Shown here: in pieces, positions 30,976 through 40,460 of the stretch
Layout of the letters: each line of letters opens with the position of its first letter
How positions within the stretch are numbered: the stretch's first letter is position 1
NCBI RefSeq assembly: GCF_001937445.1
Contig: NZ_MSKS01000014.1
Span: 1 to 43,159 of the forward strand
Direction of reading: 5' to 3'
Origin: Actinomyces oris
GTDB lineage: Bacteria > Actinomycetota > Actinomycetes > Actinomycetales > Actinomycetaceae
Length of the DNA: 43,159 nt
The notes under the pieces: generated by a model
Told to the model about the DNA's origin: nothing
The model's database searches: none
The model's input: only the letters and a program-made list of their open reading frames with translations
Made by a program: the position numbers and the translations under genes

Positions 30976-31383
30976 TCAGTCCTCGTGGCGCACGAGCATC
31001 GCGGCGATGATCGAGGAGATCACCGAGATGATGATCGAGCCGGCCACCGCCGAACCGAAGGAGGCCACCTCCAGCCCCAGCGGGACCGACCCGCCGGCGC
31101 CCAGGGCCGCGATGTGGTCGGTGAGCCAGCCCGTCAGCGAGAGCATCGCGCCGTTGACCACCAGGGCGAACAGCCCGAAGGTGACGATGTAGAGCGGAAA
31201 GGCCAGGAACTTCGCCACCGGCTTGATGAGCGAGTTCACCAGCGCCAGCACCAGGCCCAGGACCAGCAGGTTCAGCCACATGTGGGAGGTACCCACCCCC
31301 TCGGGCACACTCAGTCCGGACAGCAGGCGCGTGGCCAGCCACAGGCCGGCCGCGTTTCCGATAGTTCGTGCCACGATTTCCAT
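30976..31383 (-). CDS. Four-helix membrane protein of the holin-like PF04020 (DUF360) family
   Basis: The 135-residue protein starts at MEIVARTIGN behind ggag; a longer frame upstream is not supported. The sequence NLLVLGLVLALVNSLIKPVAKFLAFPLYIVTFGLFALVVNGAML contains the N-S-L-I-K-P-x-x-K and P-x-x-x-x-T-x-G signature of the family, with four transmembrane helices. Despite the holin name, these are chromosomal membrane proteins widespread in Actinobacteria. Nothing else phage-like lies nearby. It is convergent with the hydrolase and divergent from the aminotransferase (46 nt between starts). Confidence 0.85.
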   Translation of the reverse strand: MEIVARTIGNAAGLWLATRLLSGLSVPEGVGTSHMWLNLLVLGLVLALVNSLIKPVAKFLAFPLYIVTFGLFALVVNGAMLSLTGWLTDHIAALGAGGSVPLGLEVASFGSAVAGSIIISVISSIIAAMLVRHED

Positions 31384-31429
31384 GGCTCCATTGTGCCTGG
31401 GCAACCTGTGCCGGTGCCAAGATGGGGGC

Positions 31430-32587
31430 ATGACTCCTGCAGCGACCCCAGTTCCCGGCGGACCCAGGCCGGCGGCCCCCGCCGCTGGCTCGCAGGCCGC
31501 CCCCTCGACGACGGTGCGCATCCGCCCCGACGTCGCCGCCCTGCCCGCCTACGTGCCCGGAGCCCGGCCCGACGCCGCGGCTGCGGCGCAGATCGCCAAG
31601 CTCTCCTCCAACGAGCTGCCCTACCCGCCCCAGGACGCGGTCATCGAGGCCATCACCCGCGCCGCCAGGGGGGTCAACCGCTACCCGGAGATGACCGGGG
31701 AGGGCCTCACGCAGGCCCTCGCCCGCCGGTGGGGCGTAGAGGCCGAGCAGGTCGTCGTCGGCAACGGCTCGGTCGCCCTCATCCAGCACCTGCTCGACGC
31801 CGTCTGCGAGCCCGGCGACGAGGTCGTCATCCCCTGGCGATCCTTCGAGGCCTACCCGATCTGCGTGGCCGTCGCCGGGGCCCGGGCCGTGCGCGTCCCG
31901 CTGACCCCCGACGCCCGCCACGACGTGCCCGCCATGCTGGCGGCCATCACCCCCCGCACCCGCGTGGTCATGGCCTGCACCCCCAACAACCCCACCGGCA
32001 CGATCCTCACCGCCGAGGAGCTGGCCGAGCTCGTGGCCGGGGTGCCGCGCGACGTCGTCGTCCTCATCGACGAGGCCTACCTCGACTTCGTCACCGACCC
32101 GCGGGCCGGCGACGCCCTCACCCTCCTGGCCGGGGCCCCCAACCTCGTGGTCTCACGGACCTTCTCCAAGGCCCACGCCCTGGCCGGGATGCGCGTGGGC
32201 TACCTCGTGTGCGCCCCGGGCCTGGCCGCCGCCATCCGCTCCGTGGCCACGCCCTTCGGGGTCAACCTGCCCGCGCAGGCCGCCGCCACCGCCGCCCTGG
32301 GGGAGGCCGAGCTGGCCCGCACCGCCGAGCGCTCGGCCGCCGTTGCCGCCGAGCGCGATCGGGTCGTGGAGGCACTGCGCACCCAGGGCTGGCAGGTCCC
32401 TGAGGCCCAGGGCAACTTCTTCTGGCTCGGCGTGGGCGAGCAGACGACGGCGCTGGCCGAGCACTTCCGCGCCGCAGGCATCCTCGTGCGGCCCTTCGCC
32501 GGCGAGGGCGTGCGGGTCTCGGTGGGGACGACGTCGGACAACGAGAGGGTCCTGGCCGCCGCGGCCGCCTGGCGCGGCGCGCACTGA
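31430..32587 (+). CDS. Histidinol-phosphate aminotransferase-like (HisC/Pat family)
   Basis: The 385-residue PLP enzyme has the fold-type I order of HisC. KLSSNELPYPP replaces the classic L-S-x-N-E-N-P, followed by NRYPEMTGEGL, VVGNGSVALIQHLL, TPNNPTGT (cofactor phosphate), DEAYLDF (Asp for the pyridine ring) and SRTFSKAHALAGMRVGY with Schiff-base K247. It transfers an amino group between histidinol-phosphate or an aromatic amino acid and a keto acid. Being outside a his operon, it may be the aromatic aminotransferase (Pat) rather than HisC; sequence alone does not decide. A ~30-residue Ala/Pro-rich extension precedes the family domain. Confidence 0.85.
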   Translation: MTPAATPVPGGPRPAAPAAGSQAAPSTTVRIRPDVAALPAYVPGARPDAAAAAQIAKLSSNELPYPPQDAVIEAITRAARGVNRYPEMTGEGLTQALARRWGVEAEQVVVGNGSVALIQHLLDAVCEPGDEVVIPWRSFEAYPICVAVAGARAVRVPLTPDARHDVPAMLAAITPRTRVVMACTPNNPTGTILTAEELAELVAGVPRDVVVLIDEAYLDFVTDPRAGDALTLLAGAPNLVVSRTFSKAHALAGMRVGYLVCAPGLAAAIRSVATPFGVNLPAQAAATAALGEAELARTAERSAAVAAERDRVVEALRTQGWQVPEAQGNFFWLGVGEQTTALAEHFRAAGILVRPFAGEGVRVSVGTTSDNERVLAAAAAWRGAH

Positions 32588-32649
32588 GCCCCGCTGGAGC
32601 GGGTGCCGCCGACAGGGCGCGGCGGGCTACGGCGTCGCCGCAGGCCTGG

Positions 32650-33834
32650 TCACACCGAGATGGTCACCAGGAAGGCCACGCACATGAAGACCTCGACGAT
32701 GCCCATCGTCCCCGGGCGCAGCGGGCGGTGGCGCGCGCGCACCAGCTGCCACTGCCACAGCGGCATGACCAGCGACCGCACGGTCAGCACCACCCACAGG
32801 ACGGCGTGCCCCCACGGCAGCATCCCCGACGACGCCAGCCACCACGTCACTACCGCCACCACCGCGTGCGCCGCCACCGTGCCGGCCAGCAGCGTGTAGT
32901 TGAAGCGCTCGCGGATCATCGACTTGATGTAGGGGACCGTCCCACCGAAGTAGGCGGCCGTCAGCGCCGTGACCAGCCACATCCAGGACCAGCCCGTCAG
33001 GGCGCCGCTGGGGGAGGCCCCCGGCAGGGGGGAGCTCGGTGTCCCCAGGCCCAGGAAGCCGCCGTCGCCGCGCACCGCCAGGCTGTAGGTGACGGCCGCC
33101 ATGAGGGAGGCGGCCGTCGTCGTTGACAGCCCCGAGAGCAGTGAGCGCTCGTGACCGCGCCAGACCTGGTGCAACGCGATGGCGAACAGTGGCGCCAGAG
33201 GCACCGCCCACTGGATGAGGTAGGGCGCCACCAGCAGAGTGATGAGGGCCAGGGAGGCCGTCCAGCCGGTGTAGACCAGGAGCGGCAGCATGATGAGGGC
33301 GCGTTTGCGGGCCGAGCGGGTGCGCAGCCACTGCGACCAGGACCAGTAGGTGAGGTAGCCGCCCCACCAGGCGGGAAGGAACAGGAGGTTCACCCAGCTG
33401 AAGCCGCCCACCACCCAGCCGACGATCGGCGGCAGCACCAGCATCGACCAGGCCCCGTGCTGGTTGGGGACCCAGGCCTTGCGGCCGGGCTGACGGCGGA
33501 TCTGCTCCTGGGTGGGGGGCTTGGGGCGCTCGGTCTGCCGGGGCCTGCCGGTGGCCAGCATGATGTCGTCCTGCGGGCCGGGGCGGGACTGCTGAGAGGG
33601 GGCTCGGCGCAGCGCCGTGGTGCCGGAGGACGCCGTGGAGGCTCCCGGCGGAGTCAGGGCCTGGTCGGCCGACGCGGCCTCTGGGCTCGTCGGGGAGCCG
33701 GCGGGCGCGGAGGATGTGGAAGGCGCGGGGGAGTCCGCCGATCCGGCGGCCGGCGTCGGGCGCGGGGGATCGGTGTGCGCGGAGGAGTGCTCGACGTGGT
33801 GCTTGGACGGCCTCGACGGGCGTGACTGGCTCAC
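32650..33834 (-). CDS. YwiC-like family membrane protein
   Basis: The 394-residue protein starts at a GTG behind aaggtgag. Residues 1-110 are a Ser/Pro/Ala-rich cytosolic extension. From about residue 120, VPNQHGAWSMLVLPPIVGWV is the YwiC family hallmark (Q-H-G-A-W), followed by about seven transmembrane segments and the polar YIKSMIRERFNYTLL. The function of YwiC is not established; Bacillus YwiC lies near respiratory nitrate genes. The long N-terminal extension is unlike the short Bacillus protein. It is convergent with the aminotransferase gene. Confidence 0.85.
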   Translation of the reverse strand: MSQSRPSRPSKHHVEHSSAHTDPPRPTPAAGSADSPAPSTSSAPAGSPTSPEAASADQALTPPGASTASSGTTALRRAPSQQSRPGPQDDIMLATGRPRQTERPKPPTQEQIRRQPGRKAWVPNQHGAWSMLVLPPIVGWVVGGFSWVNLLFLPAWWGGYLTYWSWSQWLRTRSARKRALIMLPLLVYTGWTASLALITLLVAPYLIQWAVPLAPLFAIALHQVWRGHERSLLSGLSTTTAASLMAAVTYSLAVRGDGGFLGLGTPSSPLPGASPSGALTGWSWMWLVTALTAAYFGGTVPYIKSMIRERFNYTLLAGTVAAHAVVAVVTWWLASSGMLPWGHAVLWVVLTVRSLVMPLWQWQLVRARHRPLRPGTMGIVEVFMCVAFLVTISV

Positions 33835-34033
33835 GCCCTCACCTTAATCGCTCGCCCCCGGCGCTGGCCGGGACATCCTGCGCGTGCGGGAATGTCTTGC
33901 GCGTGCGGGGACGCTTTCTTCCGGCCGGGGCGATTCAGGTCGTCTCGGCCCTGGTTCAGACCCGGACCGCTACGGACCGTCAACGAGGTGACAGGCGAAG
34001 GGGGGTGACCTGTCCGGACGAGGGCACCGCGGC

Positions 34034-35293
34034 TTAGGAGGCGGGGGCGATTTGGGTGGTGAAGTCCTCTTTGCCCTGGTTGTCGGTGATGACGGCGGTG
34101 ATGACGACCTGTTCGTTGGTGGGGACTGTGGTGGTGGCCTGGGTGCCGGTGAGGATCTCCTCGGTGTTGTCGGCGCGCTGGATGTACCAGTCGATGTTCG
34201 TGATCGTGCCGTCGGAGTCGGTGGAGGCTGAGGCGTCCAGGGCCAGCTGGTCGCCGTTGCGGGTGAGGGTGAAGGAGCCGGCGGGGCGGGTGTTGTCCAC
34301 CTGTGCCTGCGCGGCGGCGGGCTGCTCCTTCAGGACCTCCATGATGGAGGCGGCGATGGCTTTGTGGCCGTTGGTGTTGGGGTGGAAGCGTCCGTCGTTG
34401 ATGAGGCCGTCGAACCAGGAGGACTGCTGGCCGCACAGCTCGTGTCCGGCGAAGGAGGCGGAGGGGTCGGCGAACCGGTGGCCGTGGCGTTGGGCGGCGG
34501 CGCTGGCGGCGGCGTTGATCTCGTTGGTCTTGGCGTTGATCCAGCGCTGGTCCACCTTGGTGACGCCTTCGCAGCGTCCCGGGACCGGGAGGATCTGTCC
34601 GGCTCCCCGTGGGGTGAACATGCGTGGGTAGCCGACGGCGACGACGGTTGCGCTCGGGGCGCGGGCGGTGATGTCGGTCATGATGGTGTCGTAGCTGGTG
34701 ATGCCTGCGCGTGTGGTCTTGCCGGCCAGGGCGTCGATGGCGCCGTCGACCTCCTCGGAGACCTCCTTGTCGCTGGAGCAGTTGGTGAAGGGGGCGGCGG
34801 TGACGCACTTGGAGAAGAGTGTGGAGAAGCCGGCGTCGTTGCCGCCGATGGAGAAGGTGACCAGGGCTGTGGAGGAGTTCAGGTGGTCGAGCTGGGCTGC
34901 TTCCTTCCCGGGCTGGTAGAAGTCGGGGGTGCGGGCTCCTGCGCAGGCGTCGAAGTCGAGGGTCTTGCCGGTCTGGTCGGCCACCTGGTGGGCGTAGGCG
35001 CCTGCACCCCGTTTGCACCCGTTGCCGCCCTGGACGTCAGTTCCGCTGGCGTAGGGCGGCGCCCCGACGCCGGAGGCGTAGGAGTCGCCCAGGGCCACAT
35101 AGGCGCCGGCGGGAGGTGAAGGCTCCAGAGGCCTGGCACTGCTCGAGGGACTGACGGCGGAGGTCCACACGAGGGCTGCGGCGCAGGCCAGCGCACCCAG
35201 GTGCGTGTGGCGTCTCCGGGATCGCGCGTCTCGTGGCGTGGCACTCGATGAGGCCGACGATGGCGCCGGCGACATGTGAGAATGATTGAGCAT
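34034..35293 (-). CDS. Secreted SGNH/GDSL-family hydrolase with C-terminal PKD-like domain
   Basis: The 419-residue protein starts at the ATG at 35293 behind ggag. A basic n-region (RDARSRRRHTHLG) and hydrophobic stretch ALACAAALVWTSAV ending in SSA form a signal peptide of about 53 residues. Block I GDSYASG carries the Ser (S71), block III GGND is near 155, and block V DGRFHPN provides Asp and His near 295. Six Cys suggest disulfides, as in secreted actinobacterial SGNH lipases. The last ~85 residues (SFTLTRNGDQLALDASASTDSDGTITN) resemble a PKD/Ig-like domain. It probably hydrolyses lipids or carbohydrate esters outside the cell. Confidence 0.88.
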   Translation of the reverse strand: MLNHSHMSPAPSSASSSATPRDARSRRRHTHLGALACAAALVWTSAVSPSSSARPLEPSPPAGAYVALGDSYASGVGAPPYASGTDVQGGNGCKRGAGAYAHQVADQTGKTLDFDACAGARTPDFYQPGKEAAQLDHLNSSTALVTFSIGGNDAGFSTLFSKCVTAAPFTNCSSDKEVSEEVDGAIDALAGKTTRAGITSYDTIMTDITARAPSATVVAVGYPRMFTPRGAGQILPVPGRCEGVTKVDQRWINAKTNEINAAASAAAQRHGHRFADPSASFAGHELCGQQSSWFDGLINDGRFHPNTNGHKAIAASIMEVLKEQPAAAQAQVDNTRPAGSFTLTRNGDQLALDASASTDSDGTITNIDWYIQRADNTEEILTGTQATTTVPTNEQVVITAVITDNQGKEDFTTQIAPAS

Positions 35294-35431
35294 GCTTCTC
35301 TCCAAGAAACTCTCTTTATAAGAAGGCACGGTTCTATCAGTTGTGCCACACGGGATGGTTGTGCGATGTCAGGCTTCGTGCCTGATCGCGTCGGTGTGTG
35401 CAACGGCGGATTGTCAAGGCCATACTATAAC

Positions 35432-35448
35432 TAATTCGTGTTGAATTA
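35432..35448 (-). promoter_or_regulatory. Palindromic operator candidate upstream of the SGNH hydrolase gene
   Basis: taattc and gaatta form a perfect 6-bp dyad with a 5-nt spacer, in an AT-rich patch 139-155 nt upstream of the SGNH start and beside a tatagt box. A dimeric regulator could bind here; none is identified. Confidence 0.35.
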
Positions 35449-35568
35449 ACCGTAGTGAAAGTTTGGGGTACTCTCCTTGGCTCATCGGGCAGTGATGAGC
35501 CATCTGTTGGGCAGCTGAGGGTTGGCTCGTGCTCTCCTCTTCGTGGCTCGGAGGAGGCAGACAGACGC

Positions 35569-35635
35569 CGAGCCGGGCATTTCTCGCGTAGTCCTACAGA
35601 AATTCTGTCGGGGTACGCGAGAAATGCCCGGCTCG
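35569..35635. repeat. Palindromic element, family A: 22-bp perfect inverted repeat
   Basis: Two exact 22-nt arms (35569-35590 and 35614-35635) beginning cgagccgggcat surround a 23-nt centre that itself contains acagaaattctgt. It starts 12 nt past the phosphoglucomutase stop and could terminate that transcript. A second copy of the left arm, with one mismatch, starts at 43142 after another stop codon. Confidence 0.85.
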
Positions 35636-35647
35636 ATGGGGTGGCCG

Positions 35648-37330
35648 TCAGTCGCCCAGGGCCGCGGCGACCACCTTCTTGGCCTCCTGCTGCACCTGGG
35701 CCAGGTGGTCGGCGCCCTTGAAGGACTCGGCGTAGATCTTGTAGACGTCCTCCGTGCCCGAGGGGCGCGCGGCGAACCAAGCGTCCTGGGTGGTGACCTT
35801 GAGCCCGCCGATGGCGGCCCCGTTGCCGGGCGCGTCAACCAGCCGGGCAGTGATCTCCTCGCCGGCCAGCTCGGTGGCGGTCACGTCCTCGGGGGTCAGG
35901 GCGGCCAGCTTGGCCTTCTCCTCCTTGGAGGCGGCGGCGTCAATGCGAGCGTAGGCGCTGGCGCCGAAACGCTCCACCTGTTCCTCGTGCAGCTGGGAGG
36001 GGGACTTGCCAGTGACGGCGATGATCTCGCTGGCCAGCAGGGCCATGATGATGCCGTCCTTGTCCGTGGTCCACACGGTGCCGTCCTTGCGCAGGAAGGA
36101 TGCTCCCGCGCTCTCCTCGCCGCCGAAGCCGATGGAGCCGTCAAGCAGCCCGGGCACGAAGTGCTTGAAGCCCACCGGCACCTCGATGAGGGTGCGTCCG
36201 ATCGCGGCTGCCACCCGGTCGATGAGGCTGGAGGAGACCAGCGTCTTGCCGACGGCGGCGTCAGCGGGCCAGCCGGGCCGGTGCGTGAAGAGGTACTCGA
36301 TGGCCACGGCCAGGAAGTGGTTGGGGTTCATCAGCCCGCCGTCGGGGGTGACGATGCCGTGGCGGTCGGAGTCGGCGTCATTCCCGGTGGCGACGTCGTA
36401 GGGGGTCTTGCCCTCGGCGTCGGGCGTCATTGTCGAGCGCAGCGAGGCCATGGCGTTGGGGGAGGAGCAGTCCATGCGGATCTTGCCGTCCCAGTCCAGG
36501 GTCATGAAGTGCCAGGCCGGGTCCACCTCGGGGTTGACCACCGTGAGCTCCAGGCCGTAGCGCTCACCGATCGCGCCCCAGTAGTCCACCGAGGCGCCGC
36601 CCAGCGGGTCGGCCCCGATGCGCACGCCGGCCTTGCGGATCGCCTCGAGGTCGATGACGCTCTCCAGGTCGGCGACGTAGGTCTCCAGGTAGTCGTGCTT
36701 GATGACGTGGGGGCCGTCGAGCGCCTCGGCGACCGGGACGCGCGGGACGTCCCGCCACCCGGAGGCGAGCAACTCGTTGGCGCGGTTGGCGATCCACGTG
36801 GTGGCCTCCGAGCCGGCCGGGCCGCCGGTGGGCGGGTTGTACTTGAAGCCGCCGTCGCGCGGCGGGTTGTGGGAGGGGGTCACCACGATGCCGTCGGCCA
36901 GGCCGGGCCCGCTCGTGCGCACCCCCGCCTCGGTCCCGGCGCCGTTGGCCAGGAGGATGGAGTGCGAGACGGCCGGGGTGGGCGTGTAGGCGCCACGGGC
37001 GTCGACGGCGGTGGTCACTCCGGCCCCGGCGAGCACCTCGACGGCGGTGCGCCAGGCCGGCTCGGACAGGGCGTGCGTGTCCCGGCCCAGGTAGAGGGTG
37101 CCGTCGGTGCCCTGGGAGCGGCGGTACTCGACGATGGCGGCGGTCGTGGCCACGATATGGGCCTCGTTGAAGGCGGTGTCCAGAGAGGAGCCGCGGTGCC
37201 CGGAGGTACCGAAGACGACCTTCTGAGCCGGGATAGCGGGGTCGGGGACGAGGTCGTAGTAGGCGGAGACGACCTCGTCGACGTCGATGAGGTCTTCGGG
37301 CTGTGCTGGCTGTCCTGCGCGTGCGTGCAT
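35648..37330 (-). CDS. pgm: Phosphoglucomutase (alpha-D-glucose-phosphate specific)
   Basis: The 560-residue enzyme interconverts glucose-1-phosphate and glucose-6-phosphate, linking glycogen and cell-wall sugar nucleotides to glycolysis. [11 protein letters not shown] near residue 40, the phosphoserine loop [17 protein letters not shown] (S153), the metal loop DADSDRHG, the sugar-binding GGEESAG, and the C-terminal [15 protein letters not shown] phosphate-binding loop are all intact and in order. The ATG at 37330 is preferred over a GTG two codons upstream. Palindrome A follows its stop. Confidence 0.96.
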   Translation of the reverse strand: MHARAGQPAQPEDLIDVDEVVSAYYDLVPDPAIPAQKVVFGTSGHRGSSLDTAFNEAHIVATTAAIVEYRRSQGTDGTLYLGRDTHALSEPAWRTAVEVLAGAGVTTAVDARGAYTPTPAVSHSILLANGAGTEAGVRTSGPGLADGIVVTPSHNPPRDGGFKYNPPTGGPAGSEATTWIANRANELLASGWRDVPRVPVAEALDGPHVIKHDYLETYVADLESVIDLEAIRKAGVRIGADPLGGASVDYWGAIGERYGLELTVVNPEVDPAWHFMTLDWDGKIRMDCSSPNAMASLRSTMTPDAEGKTPYDVATGNDADSDRHGIVTPDGGLMNPNHFLAVAIEYLFTHRPGWPADAAVGKTLVSSSLIDRVAAAIGRTLIEVPVGFKHFVPGLLDGSIGFGGEESAGASFLRKDGTVWTTDKDGIIMALLASEIIAVTGKSPSQLHEEQVERFGASAYARIDAAASKEEKAKLAALTPEDVTATELAGEEITARLVDAPGNGAAIGGLKVTTQDAWFAARPSGTEDVYKIYAESFKGADHLAQVQQEAKKVVAAALGD

Positions 37331-37552
37331 GGGCACAGTGTGTCACGTGCCACTGGTCGGATCAGCCCGTTTCGCTGTGCGAAACAACGGGCGCTCCGAG
37401 GCCGGGACACGCCGGTCGGCGAGGCTGGGATGCCGCCCGACGACGACGCTGTGGGAGGACTCGCCGCGAAGGCCCGTACGGAAGTGCCGTAGGTCCCGGG
37501 TGGCGGGATGAGACCTGCGGTGGCGGGTGCTGCGGGGCGCTTCTCCTCGGCG

Positions 37553-38605
37553 TCAGGGGAAGATCAGGAACAGTTCGAGCAGATTTGTGAGCGTTTCTGC
37601 GAAAGACATGAAAGAGTCGATGTCGGCGTTCTCGCGGTCCGTCAGCCACAGCTCGGCCCGCCTCGCCCGGTTGCCCACGATGAGCAGCGAGCCACGCACT
37701 GGGTGGGGCACGTCGTGGAAGAGCGCGTAGGTGTCCGCGCCGGTGTCCACCGCGACGCGATCCTGACCCAGCAGGTGCAGGCGCTTCACCGGGCGGGTCG
37801 GGTCGGCGGTCAGGGCCTGCCAGGCCTCGGCCGGTAGTCCCTGCGGCAGGAGGCCGGCCATGTCGGCGTCGTACTCACTGGGGGTCTGACCCACTGACGC
37901 GATGACGATATCGAGGTGACAGTCCTCCCCTCGCGCGGCCAACCGACGGCCCTGATCGGTGTCCACGCACAGGCGCGTCCACCCCATGGCGCCCAGGGCC
38001 TGCTCCTGCTCCGAGACGCTGATCCAGTGTAGCGAGCCGGTGGCCGAGCCCACGTCAAGTACTCTGCGGACACTGCGCTTGAAGAACCGTGACGAGGCGT
38101 TTCGCATGATGGTGGGAATGCGACGGCCGTGCACGTGGATGAGCTCGGCGACATCGAGCTTGGGCGCGCCGGTGGTGCCGGCGGTCTCGGGGGTGAAGCC
38201 GTGGTTCTTGAGCCGCTTGCGCTCGCGGCCCCCCATACGAAGGCCGGTGCGCATGGGGGAGGTGCCCATCAAGTAGCTCCCGGCACTGCGCGTGTGAGGG
38301 TGGGCGGCGAAGGCGGTGGCGAGGGTCCGGGCGAAGGGGGTGCCCGTGATCCGCGGCCCGGCGTCGACGTCGACCTGGGCTCCGTCATCCTGTGCCAGCC
38401 GGGACAGGCCGGACAGGCCCGGAAGCTGGTCGACGCCGAGACGCTGGGAGGTCTGGGCGGCCGTGCGGGCGGCTGCCCGGCCCGTGTCGGCCGCTGCCCG
38501 GGACACCGTGTCGGCGGCCTTGGCGGCACCGGAGGCGGCCTGACTGGCGAGGCCGCGGGCCTGGGAGGCCAGGTCATCGCGCGAGGGGATGCTGGGCAGC
38601 TTCAT
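37553..38605 (-). CDS. Hypothetical protein with Ala-rich amphipathic N-terminus
   Basis: The 350-residue protein is not recognised. Residues 1-60 are Ala-rich and helical (ASQARGLASQAASGAAKAAD, then RAAADTGRAAARTAAQ), like a coiled or membrane-surface helix. The middle is basic (GGRERKRLKNHGF; RFFKRSVRRVLD). DVAELIHVHGRRIPTIMRN and LDIVIASVGQTPSEYDADM look like conserved core. The acidic C-terminus ends in a hydrophobic LTNLLELFLIFP. No signal peptide or enzyme motif is evident. It is divergent from ridA with a ~200-nt gap. Confidence 0.65.
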   Translation of the reverse strand: MKLPSIPSRDDLASQARGLASQAASGAAKAADTVSRAAADTGRAAARTAAQTSQRLGVDQLPGLSGLSRLAQDDGAQVDVDAGPRITGTPFARTLATAFAAHPHTRSAGSYLMGTSPMRTGLRMGGRERKRLKNHGFTPETAGTTGAPKLDVAELIHVHGRRIPTIMRNASSRFFKRSVRRVLDVGSATGSLHWISVSEQEQALGAMGWTRLCVDTDQGRRLAARGEDCHLDIVIASVGQTPSEYDADMAGLLPQGLPAEAWQALTADPTRPVKRLHLLGQDRVAVDTGADTYALFHDVPHPVRGSLLIVGNRARRAELWLTDRENADIDSFMSFAETLTNLLELFLIFP

Positions 38606-38804
38606 GGCGGTCCTTCATACGTGGGAGCAGCAGGGAGGCGTCGGCTTGAGAATGGCCGGCTGCCTCCGAGGTTAAGAAGCAGGTGGTGCGCAGGACATGG
38701 GTAGTCTGGCCCGGGCGCCGGCGCTACTGCGCTGCCACCCGGGCCGCCGCCCCGCTCACCGGGGACGCGGCCGACCCCCCAGCGTCCAGCAGGAACGAGG
38801 AACC

Positions 38805-39203
38805 ATGACCGCCAGCCGTATCGCCACGACCAACGCCCCAGCCGCCGTCGGCCCCTACTCCCAGGGCGTCTCCACCGGTCAGGAGGCCGGCTCGCTCGTC
38901 TTCGTCTCCGGGCAGGTGCCGCTCGACCCGGCCACCGGTGCGCTCGTCGAGGGCGACATCCAGGCCCAGGCCGAGCAGGTCCTCAAGAACGTGGGCGCCA
39001 TCCTGGCCGAGGCCGGCCTCAGTTACGACGACGTCGTCAAGACCACGGTCCTGCTCGCCGACATCGCCGACTTCGCCGCCGTCAACGAGGTCTACGCCCG
39101 CTACTTCACCGGCGAGGCCCTCCCGGCCCGGGCCGCCTTCGGGGTGGCCGCCCTGCCGCTGGGGGCCGGTGTCGAGATCGAGGCCATCGCCGCCCGGTCC
39201 TGA
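38805..39203 (+). CDS. RidA-family reactive imine/enamine deaminase
   Basis: The 132-residue protein matches RidA/YjgF. NAPAAVGPYSQGV opens the fold, VFVSGQVPLDPATG follows, and ARAAFGVAALPLGAGVEIEAIA at the end includes the conserved Arg that binds the substrate carboxylate. RidA hydrolyses 2-aminoacrylate and related imines produced by PLP enzymes. An exact 18-nt half of palindrome family C begins 5 nt after its stop, suggesting a terminator role for that sequence. Confidence 0.93.
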   Translation: MTASRIATTNAPAAVGPYSQGVSTGQEAGSLVFVSGQVPLDPATGALVEGDIQAQAEQVLKNVGAILAEAGLSYDDVVKTTVLLADIADFAAVNEVYARYFTGEALPARAAFGVAALPLGAGVEIEAIAARS

Positions 39204-39208
39204 GCCGG

Positions 39209-39226
39209 TCCCGACCCTCGTGCAGT
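39209..39226 (+). repeat. Half-element of palindrome family C after ridA
   Basis: The 18-mer tcccgaccctcgtgcagt is identical to the right arm region at 7372-7389. No complementary left arm (ctgcacgaggg) is visible nearby, so this is a solo copy starting 5 nt after the ridA stop. Confidence 0.7.
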
Positions 39227-39391
39227 ACAGGCCAGGCCCACCCGGATGACTGCGGGAGGCCAGGTCGGCTGCCCCCCGTGTTGCTCTCCCCATGGCAAGC
39301 GGTGTGACCGCGGGTAAGGATGAGGCACGGCTGGTGGCCACTGAGCCACCATCCGACCAGGACTCCGCGTCGAGGTTTTGAGAGGAAGAAG

Positions 39392-40411
39392 ATGCCGCCC
39401 ATGCGCCTTCCTCTCGTCGTCCGCCTCGGAGGGATCCGCTCGCTGCTGTTCTTCTGCACCATCATGACTGCGGGCCTGGCGGCCGCGCTCTCACCGGTGG
39501 CTGCGGCGGCCTGGGCGCCTGGCCTCCTACCCGTCTTGATGCTCCTGGCCATTGTCGGCGCCGGCGGGATCACCTACTACCTGTGGCGCGGTTTCTCCGC
39601 ACGGCACATGTTCGAGCAGGCGCTGCGGCACTACGCGCGGGTCACCTACGACTACGAGGCCACCGAGCTCCATGCCCGTCTCATCCCTGAAGGCGAGACC
39701 CGCGGCGCCCGCGTCATGGCCCACTACCGCTGGTTCCGCGACGAGTACGAGAGCCTGACCCGCTCCTGGCAGGACCTCGGCAGCCCCCGGGGCGCCCAGT
39801 GGTTCGAACCGGGAGTGTTCCAGCGGGTCTGTGAGATCAAGCGGCGCTCGGCCGTACTGGACTCGACCGACGACATCATCGCCAGCAACGCCGCGTTCCT
39901 GAGCCTGTCCTCCAACTGGGAGAGGCTCTGGCACGAGGAGCAGCAACCGGTTCTTCATGAGCTCAACCTGCTCCTGGGCCAGTGCCAGTGGATCGACTCC
40001 TGCGCGTTCACCTCCTGCGGCACGGTGGAGGCGCGCGAGCTGGTTCGGGCCCACCACCAGCGCCTCAGCGACATGACCGCGGAGCTGTCAGCCGGCTTGC
40101 TGCAGCCCTCGGCGGCGCTCGACGAGCTCGCCTGGATAGCGGCCGATGCCCGCCGGGCGGGGAGCGGCCTGGCAACCCACGTGACCGGTGCGGTGCCGCG
40201 CCTCAACTCTCTCGACGCCGAAGCCTCCCTCCGCCCGAGTACCCGCAGCCTGCGGGGCGTCGTCGGCCCCGGGAGGAACGCCGGCTACTGGAACCCGGTC
40301 AGCTCTGGCGCTGTGGTGGGAACCGTCGCGCCTGTCGGATACGCCGGCCCGCGTCGGTCCCTGAATGCCGGTGTGGGATATCTTGGGGACGGGACCTTCC
40401 CAGGGTATTGA
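39392..40411 (+). CDS. DUF5129-like membrane protein, short paralogue without TPM domain
   Basis: The 339-residue protein starts at an ATG behind gaggaag. Two close N-terminal transmembrane segments (about 10-50) precede YLWRGFSARHMFEQALRHYA. The soluble region (about 65-290) aligns over its whole length with residues ~230-450 of the next gene's product: VTYDYEATELHARLIPEGE against VTHDYETTELLAGTIPEDE, and RSWQDLGSPRGAQWFEPGVF against RSWQDFGNPHGAQWFGMLVL. It lacks the neighbour's extracellular TPM-like domain and Ser/Gly tail. It looks like a tandem duplicate that lost or never had the ectodomain. Function unknown. Confidence 0.7.
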   Translation: MPPMRLPLVVRLGGIRSLLFFCTIMTAGLAAALSPVAAAAWAPGLLPVLMLLAIVGAGGITYYLWRGFSARHMFEQALRHYARVTYDYEATELHARLIPEGETRGARVMAHYRWFRDEYESLTRSWQDLGSPRGAQWFEPGVFQRVCEIKRRSAVLDSTDDIIASNAAFLSLSSNWERLWHEEQQPVLHELNLLLGQCQWIDSCAFTSCGTVEARELVRAHHQRLSDMTAELSAGLLQPSAALDELAWIAADARRAGSGLATHVTGAVPRLNSLDAEASLRPSTRSLRGVVGPGRNAGYWNPVSSGAVVGTVAPVGYAGPRRSLNAGVGYLGDGTFPGY

Positions 40412-40460
40412 CGTCGGCACGCCTCGAACGCCGGGCCCACGCAAGGAAAAGGAAGTGCTG

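Larger units (their letters stand above)
35294..35647. other. 354-nt intergenic region: AT-rich promoter zone and family A palindrome
   Basis: The right part (35569-35635) holds a large palindrome just past the phosphoglucomutase stop. The left part (about 35415-35455) is the most AT-rich stretch of the window and contains the symmetric TAATTC-gtgtt-GAATTA. On the minus strand it also offers a tatagt -10-like box toward the SGNH gene. No gene is seen. Confidence 0.6.

Noticed and set aside
30976-31383. Prophage remnant suggested by the 'phage holin' family name
   Set aside because: PF04020 proteins are common chromosomal membrane proteins, and no other phage gene or attachment site was found nearby.
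35648-35960. Small plus-strand frames at the end of pgm
   Set aside because: They are shadows of the conserved C-terminal domain of phosphoglucomutase.
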